NCBI RefSeq assembly: GCF_025452095.1 | Contig: NZ_CP104877.1 | Span: 682,001 to 746,000 of the forward strand | Direction: 5' to 3' | DNA from: Paenarthrobacter sp. JL.01a | GTDB lineage: Bacteria > Actinomycetota > Actinomycetes > Actinomycetales > Micrococcaceae | DNA length: 64,000 bases | Shown here: positions 59,295 to 64,000 of the stretch, piece by piece | How positions within the stretch are numbered: the first letter of the stretch is position 1 | How the letters are laid out: every line of letters begins with the position of its first letter | Program-made: the position numbers and the translations under genes | Notes under the pieces: model-generated | Database searches by the model: none | What the model was told of the DNA's origin: nothing | What the model saw: the letters and a program-made list of their open reading frames with translations, nothing else

Positions 59295-60257
59295 TTACGG
59301 GAGAACGAGTTTCGCGGCACCAACAATGGCGGCGCTGTTACCCAGGGCCGCGCGGACAACAGGAACGGCGGCCAAGGGAGCCAGCAGCTCCTGCCGTAGT
59401 GCGGCTTCCATGGGCTTCCACCACAGCTCGCCGGAATCAGCGAGGCCACCGGAAATGACCACGGTTTCGGGATCGAGGATGTTGATCAGCCCACCCACCG
59501 CTTGCCCTGCGGCTACCGCACCGAGTTCGACGGCGGTACGCGCCGCGGCCGCGACAGCACCGCCGTCGGGGGTTCCCTTGGCGAGCTCGAACACGCCACG
59601 CGTGTCCGTCGCCTTGGCCGTGGAACCGCCAAAACGAAGAAAGGACCCGTGGATTGCCGGACCGGAAGCCACGGCCTCCACGTGCCCGACGGAACCGCAC
59701 ACACAGGGTAAGGGCCGGCCCTCAAATGAGGCGAGGGGTGAAGCGAAGTGCCCAACGTGGCCGCCCACAAAACGATGCCCGAGAACAGGGTGACCGTTCA
59801 GGACAAAGCTGCCGCCGACCCCGGTCCCGAACGCCACCATGAGCGAACTTGAGGAACCAGCGGCGGCACCGATCCACGCTTCGCCATGGGCATGGGCGTG
59901 AACGTCGTTGACGGCGCGAACGGAAAGCCCCAGACGCGCCGAGAGCCCGGAAACCAGCGGGGTCCCGGCCCAGCCGAGGATGGCATCCGTGGCCGAGACA
60001 ACCACCCCGGCAGCAGCGTCGATGACCCCGGCAGAGCCCACACCGACGCCGGACACGGTCAGTCCGGCGTCGGCGGCGCGCTCCACCAAGCCCGCAACCA
60101 GCGCAGCGGTGGCATCAAGGATCGCCTCGCCACCGGCCCTGTTCAGCGTGGGAATGGTGTCCGGGAACAGCACTTCCCCGGAGGAGGAGACAACCCCGGC
60201 GGCGGTTTTGGTGCCGCCGAGGTCAACGCCGATTACGTGGGTCATGGAAGGGGGCAT
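59295..60257 (-). CDS. nanK: ROK-family kinase, probable N-acetylmannosamine kinase
   Basis: 320 residues from ATG 60257, or 316 from ATG 60245; neither has a clear ribosome site. ATP loop IGVDLGGTKTAAGVV, ROK phosphate loop MVAFGTGVGGSFVLNG, and the ROK zinc region GHVGHFASP ... CVCGSVGHVEAV (a CxCGxxG core, with His where the third Cys normally is). Position between nanE and a DHDPS/NAL-like gene points to phosphorylation of ManNAc rather than glucose. Confidence 0.88.
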   Translation of the reverse strand: MPPSMTHVIGVDLGGTKTAAGVVSSSGEVLFPDTIPTLNRAGGEAILDATAALVAGLVERAADAGLTVSGVGVGSAGVIDAAAGVVVSATDAILGWAGTPLVSGLSARLGLSVRAVNDVHAHAHGEAWIGAAAGSSSSLMVAFGTGVGGSFVLNGHPVLGHRFVGGHVGHFASPLASFEGRPLPCVCGSVGHVEAVASGPAIHGSFLRFGGSTAKATDTRGVFELAKGTPDGGAVAAAARTAVELGAVAAGQAVGGLINILDPETVVISGGLADSGELWWKPMEAALRQELLAPLAAVPVVRAALGNSAAIVGAAKLVLP

Positions 60258-60263
60258 GAATGA

Positions 60264-61181
60264 CTAGACCAGCCCGTTGCGTTCCAGGATTTCGCGGATC
60301 GCGGCAGTCTCGGACTCGTTCAGGGAAAGCATCGGCGAGCTCATCGTGTTGGACTCGATGATGCCCATGACCTGGAGGGCGGTCTTGAAAGCACCCAAGC
60401 CCGCGGCACCGCCCGACACCCGGCCACCGGGGGTGTAGACGATCTCGAAGACGTCGGCCAAGCGATCCTGCTCGCGGGCAGCGGCAGCCCAGTCGCCGGC
60501 TTGCGCGGCGTCGAAGAGGCGGCGGTAACCGGCAGGATCAACGTTGCCGAGGCCCGGAACAACGCCCTGCGCGCCACCCAGGAGGGCGCCGTCAACCACA
60601 ACTTCGTGGCCGGTAAAGATGTCGAAGTTGGGGATGTCCTTGGCCGCCAGGAGGAGCTGCCGGAAGGAAACGTCGTCGCCGGAAGAGTCCTTTACACCGG
60701 CAATGACCCCATCGCGGCCCAGGCGAACCAACAAATCGGTGGGCAGCTTGAAGTGGGTGCGGACGGGAACGTCGTAGGCAAAGATGGGCTTGTCGATGGC
60801 TTCGTGGATGCTGCGGAAGTGCGTCTCGGTTTCCGCGGCATTGCCGATCGCGTAGTACATGGACGTGACCACGATCGCGTCGGCGCCGAGGTCAACCACC
60901 TTGCGGGCCTCCTCGATGACACGGTTGGTGGTCTGCTCGTTGGCCCCTACGATCAAGGGCACGGCCCCGGCGTTGGCTTCGGCGATGGTGGTCACCACCA
61001 GCTCGCGCTCTTCGTTGGTGAGGTAGGGAACTTCGCCGGAGGACCCCAGCACGAAGAGTCCGGACACACCGCCGTCGATCAGGTGCTTGGTGACGTTCTT
61101 CAACGACTGGACGTCGATGCTGCCATCGGTGTGGCGGGGGGTAATGACCGGGGGAATGACGCCCTGGAACTGAGTGGACAC
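60264..61181 (-). CDS. DHDPS/N-acetylneuraminate lyase family protein
   Basis: 305 residues from a GTG at 61181 with GGAG 6 bases upstream; the upstream open frame has no ribosome site. Class I aldolase barrel: GLFVLGSSGEVPYL (GSSGE carboxylate-binding loop), the Tyr region AYDVPVRTHFKLP, and the Schiff-base Lys in IAGVKDSSGDD near residue 165. The family contains DapA and NanA; context with nanK and nanE favours an N-acetylneuraminate lyase making ManNAc and pyruvate. The loop after VPV differs from the classical NanA pattern, so specificity is inferred. Confidence 0.85.
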   Translation of the reverse strand: MSTQFQGVIPPVITPRHTDGSIDVQSLKNVTKHLIDGGVSGLFVLGSSGEVPYLTNEERELVVTTIAEANAGAVPLIVGANEQTTNRVIEEARKVVDLGADAIVVTSMYYAIGNAAETETHFRSIHEAIDKPIFAYDVPVRTHFKLPTDLLVRLGRDGVIAGVKDSSGDDVSFRQLLLAAKDIPNFDIFTGHEVVVDGALLGGAQGVVPGLGNVDPAGYRRLFDAAQAGDWAAAAREQDRLADVFEIVYTPGGRVSGGAAGLGAFKTALQVMGIIESNTMSSPMLSLNESETAAIREILERNGLV

Positions 61182-61218
61182 AGAAATCTCCGTTGTTTGT
61201 AACTTGTGAAAGGAAAAG

Positions 61219-62016
61219 CTAGATGTGGAGCAGGCTGGGGGCAGCGCCAAGCAGCTTGCGGGTGTAGTCGTTGCTGGGGTTATCAAAGACCTGGGCGGCT
61301 GTGCCTTGTTCGACGATCTTGCCGAAGTACATGACGCAGATCCGGTCCGAGACGTAGCGGACGGTCTGGATGTCGTGCGAGATGAACACCATGCCGAGGT
61401 TCAGCTGCGTTTTCAGGTCGGACAGCAGGTTCAGCACCTGCGCGCGGACCGAAACGTCAAGGGCCGACGTCGGCTCGTCCGCCACAATGATGTCCGGGTC
61501 CAGTGCCAGTGCGCGGGCGATCGCCACACGCTGCCGCTGACCGCCGGAAACTTGCGACGGCGTCACTTCGGCTGCCGATTGCGGCAAGCCGACAAGCGCC
61601 AACAGTTCCTTGACCTTGGCAGCACGGCTCGCGGCGGTGCCGATGCCGTGGACCTGCAGGGGATCGGTCAGGATGTCCTGGATGGTCATGCGCGGGTTCA
61701 GCGCCGTGGACGGATCCTGGAAGACCACGGAAACCGATCGGCCGAACTCGCGCCGCATGGCAGCGTTCCGCTTGATGGCCGGCTTGCCGTGGAACATGAC
61801 CTGGCCCGACGTCGGCGGCTGCAGTCCCACGAGCACTGACGCGAGGGTGGACTTGCCGCAGCCGGACTCGCCAACGATGCCGACGGTTTCGCCGCGGCTG
61901 ATGGTGAAATCCACGCCGTCGACGGCCTTGACGATGTTGGGACGGAACAGGCCGCCGGTGCGCGCCCGGTGGTAGACCTTGACGTCCTTGAGTTCAATTA
62001 CTGGGGTGGCAGTCAC
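61219..62016 (-). CDS. ABC transporter ATP-binding protein (OppF/DppF type)
   Basis: 265 residues. Walker A GIVGESGCGKSTLAS (residues about 48-60), Q-loop FQDPSTALNPRM, signature VSGGQRQRVAIARAL, Walker B IIVADEPTSALDVS, H-loop FISHDIQTVRYVSD. The DppF-type C-terminus (IVEQGTAAQVFDNPSNDYTRKLLGA) is present without the oligopeptide Fe-S extension. GTG start overlaps the upstream stop as GTGA. In C. glutamicum a peptide-type ABC transporter (SiaEFGI) imports sialic acid from the same gene set, so this is the likely substrate. Confidence 0.92.
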   Translation of the reverse strand: MTATPVIELKDVKVYHRARTGGLFRPNIVKAVDGVDFTISRGETVGIVGESGCGKSTLASVLVGLQPPTSGQVMFHGKPAIKRNAAMRREFGRSVSVVFQDPSTALNPRMTIQDILTDPLQVHGIGTAASRAAKVKELLALVGLPQSAAEVTPSQVSGGQRQRVAIARALALDPDIIVADEPTSALDVSVRAQVLNLLSDLKTQLNLGMVFISHDIQTVRYVSDRICVMYFGKIVEQGTAAQVFDNPSNDYTRKLLGAAPSLLHI

Positions 62017-64000
62017 TTTGCATCCTCCTTCAGGTGGCTCGCCCAGTAGTGGTCGGCATCGTCACCGTTCGCCGCCGCGACAGTGGTGAGGACCAGCTTC
62101 TGGTTGGGGTCGGCGTCGGGCCGCAGCGAGCGGGCCGCGAAGCGGTCTCCCACAGCGAAATCGTGTGGTGAAGGAACCGTGCCGGGGATCTGGTGGAGCC
62201 TGGCGGCGTCGGCCTCGATGGAGAGAACAGCGCCCAGCAGGCCACGGGTGTACTCGTGCTTGGGGTTCTGCAACAACTCCGAAGCCTGTGCCGATTCCAC
62301 CACCTGCCCGGCGTACATCACCGTGATGCGGTGCGCGAGCGAGGCAACCAAGGCGAGGTCGTGGCTGACGAACACCATGGCAAAACCGAGCTGTTCCCGC
62401 AATTCGTTGAGCAGGTCCACCACTTGCTTCTGGACGGTGACGTCGAGTGCCGTGGTGGGTTCGTCCGCAACCACGATCTTCGGCGAACGGGACAACGCCA
62501 TGGCAATCAGCACACGCTGGCGTTGGCCTCCGGAGAGTTCGTGAGGGTAACTGGCCAGAGTCCGGACCGGGTCCAGCTTGACCATTTCCAGCAGCTCCGT
62601 GGGGGTCTTGCGGCCGCCACGCTTGGTGAGCTGTTCCAGCTGTTCCTTGATCTTCATGGACGGGTTCAGCGAGCTCAGCGCATCCTGGTAGACCATGGCG
62701 ATCTGCTCGCCGCGCAGGCCAACGTAGGCCTTGGGGTTGCTGTGCTGCGTCTTGGGGTCCAGCAGTTCCTTGCCGTCAAAGGTGATTGAGCCAGTGACTT
62801 GGGCGGTTTTCGGCAAGAGCCCCATGACGGCCAGGGAGGTGATGGACTTGCCACAGCCGGACTCGCCAACCAGGCCCATGGTTTCGCCCTCCCGGACCGT
62901 GAAGGACACGTTGTCCACGATCGGGATATCGCCGAAGCGGCCGGGGAAGCGGATGGACAGATTCTTTACCTCAAGGACGTTGCGTGCGCCTGCCGGTACC
63001 TGGGGGAGGCGGTCGCTGCGCTTCGCTTCGATCGAGGCAAGGAGTTCCAATTCGCGGTCCAGGAGGAGATGCGGGTTGGCTGCGGCGGTGCGCACATCGG
63101 TGAGCAGGGCGGACTGGCCGGCCTCGGAAGTGGCACCCAAACCGGAAGCCGCGCGGACGCCGTCGAGCTCGTGTTCCTCAACAACGGAAGGCTGGGCAAC
63201 TGACGTAGCCACCTCGGTGTCCACGGCCACGGAAGCCGAGGAGCCGTCGTCGTCCTTCACCACGGGAGCCTTGCGGAGCCGGGGGTTCACCATCGCATCG
63301 GTGAGGCCCTCGGCGAGGATGTTCAGGGACAGGACGGTCAGCAGGATGGTGAGGCCAGCGAAGGTGGTGGCCCACCAGCCGCCAGAGAGGACGAGGTTGC
63401 GTCCGTAGGAGATGACGTTGCCCCAGGAGGGAGCGGGATCCTGCACGCCGGCACCCAGGAAGGACAGGGATGCCTCGAGGATGATGGCATCGGCCACCAT
63501 CACCGTGGCGAACACCAGCACCGGCGCTGCGGTGTTGCGGACGATGTGCTTGACCAGGATGTAGAACCGGCCGGCGCCGATCACACGCTCGGCGCGGACG
63601 TAGTCTTCACCGTATTGGGCCAGGACATTGGCCCGGACCACGCGGGCCAGCTGCGGGGTGTAAATGATGGCGATCGCAATGATGATGGTCGGGACCGAGT
63701 TGCCGAAGGCCGCCAGGAGTACGGCGGCCAGCGCGATACCCGGGAACGCCATGAGGATGTCCATGATCCGCATGATGATTTCGTTGACGGACTTGCTCGA
63801 AGTCGCGGCGAACGAGCCCAAGAGCGCGCCCACCAGGATCGCCAGGCCCACGGCGCCGAGGCCGATCATGAGCGAGGACTGGGCTCCGAACAGGAGCCTG
63901 GAGAAGATGTCGCGGCCCAGGCGGTCCGTGCCGAAGAAGTGCTCGGCGCCCGGCGGAGTTGCCGGGGTGAACGTCTCCAGCGGATCGTGCGGTGCCAGCA
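62013..64000 (-). CDS. fused ABC permease (DppC type) and ATP-binding protein (DppD type), 5' end outside window
   Basis: At least 661 residues, running off the right edge (the frame is open at 64000). The permease part is visible from FFGTDRLGRDIFSRLLFG onwards, with the EAA-type loop ARVVRANVLAQYGEDYVRAE and SFLGAGVQDPAPSWG. A linker of about 100 residues rich in Asp/Ser/Ala leads to a complete ATPase: LVGESGCGKSITSLAV (Walker A), YQDALSSLNP (Q-loop), LSGGQRQRVLIAMAL, VVADEPTTALDVT, FVSHDLAL. This single-chain permease-ATPase is a known actinobacterial variant of the peptide transporters. Partner permease and binding protein should lie beyond the window. Confidence 0.9.
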   Translation of the reverse strand, partial: LAPHDPLETFTPATPPGAEHFFGTDRLGRDIFSRLLFGAQSSLMIGLGAVGLAILVGALLGSFAATSSKSVNEIIMRIMDILMAFPGIALAAVLLAAFGNSVPTIIIAIAIIYTPQLARVVRANVLAQYGEDYVRAERVIGAGRFYILVKHIVRNTAAPVLVFATVMVADAIILEASLSFLGAGVQDPAPSWGNVISYGRNLVLSGGWWATTFAGLTILLTVLSLNILAEGLTDAMVNPRLRKAPVVKDDDGSSASVAVDTEVATSVAQPSVVEEHELDGVRAASGLGATSEAGQSALLTDVRTAAANPHLLLDRELELLASIEAKRSDRLPQVPAGARNVLEVKNLSIRFPGRFGDIPIVDNVSFTVREGETMGLVGESGCGKSITSLAVMGLLPKTAQVTGSITFDGKELLDPKTQHSNPKAYVGLRGEQIAMVYQDALSSLNPSMKIKEQLEQLTKRGGRKTPTELLEMVKLDPVRTLASYPHELSGGQRQRVLIAMALSRSPKIVVADEPTTALDVTVQKQVVDLLNELREQLGFAMVFVSHDLALVASLAHRITVMYAGQVVESAQASELLQNPKHEYTRGLLGAVLSIEADAARLHQIPGTVPSPHDFAVGDRFAARSLRPDADPNQKLVLTTVAAANGDDADHYWASHLKEDAK

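Overview
The window is 64 kb of high-GC chromosomal DNA that reads like a soil actinobacterium of the Arthrobacter/Paenarthrobacter group (Micrococcales). The grounds are dense GC-rich coding with many GTG starts and 4- or 8-base gene overlaps, an actinobacterial lhr-nei gene pair, a c-di-AMP (ydaO-type) riboswitch in front of a secreted cell-wall lytic gene, and SiaEFGI-like peptide-type transporter genes beside sialic-acid genes. The genus is inferred from overall character, not from a marker gene. I see no rRNA, phage, transposase or CRISPR array. There is one tRNA, tRNA-Ser(CGA).

Layout, left to right. 0-11 kb: end of an ATP-grasp enzyme, PEP carboxylase (ppc) with a triplicated palindromic unit behind it, a DedA protein, a macrodomain protein, an RluA pseudouridine synthase, an ArsR-like/SRPBCC pair, a TetR/DUF4188 pair, and a divergent MocR/YczE pair. 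11-16.5 kb: an extracellular polysaccharide locus (membrane-anchored GH26 hydrolase, lone STAS protein, cellulose-synthase-like GT2 with an inserted domain, and a divergent secreted GH16-lectin). 16.7-27 kb: nei-lhr, a lipoprotein, a copper-type YcnI with a membrane partner, and an SRPBCC/ParB-like/antiporter operon. 27.2-28.8 kb: a first hipBA module, then tRNA-Ser. 29-31.4 kb: a compact operon of a BchC-like dehydrogenase, a catalytically altered PTPS/QueD-fold protein and a GT4 glycosyltransferase, the best candidate here for an undescribed pathway. 31.4-35.8 kb: tadA, upp, small enzymes and a PLP decarboxylase. 35.9-37.6 kb: a second, unrelated hipBA module of lower GC. 37.6-47.8 kb: a cell-envelope glycosylation operon (GT2-GtrA fusion and two tandem GT39 enzymes), a riboswitch-controlled lytic protein, and a two-component system divergent from a Gly-rich membrane protein. 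48-58.5 kb: an orphan winged-helix regulator with an elaborate leader, a SixA-like phosphatase, LysR/EamA, a TetR/YhgE/degenerate-ABC operon, a flavin disulfide reductase and a rhodanese. 58.6-64 kb: a sialic-acid catabolic operon (nanE, nanK, nanA-like, and a peptide-type ABC transporter that runs off the right edge).

Three features recur. Operons are tightly packed with overlapping starts and stops. Divergent regulator/target pairs have readable palindromic operators between them. A dispersed imperfect palindrome (core GGCCTGCTCTGCG / CGCAGAGCAGGCC) occurs three times between 51.7 and 57.6 kb.
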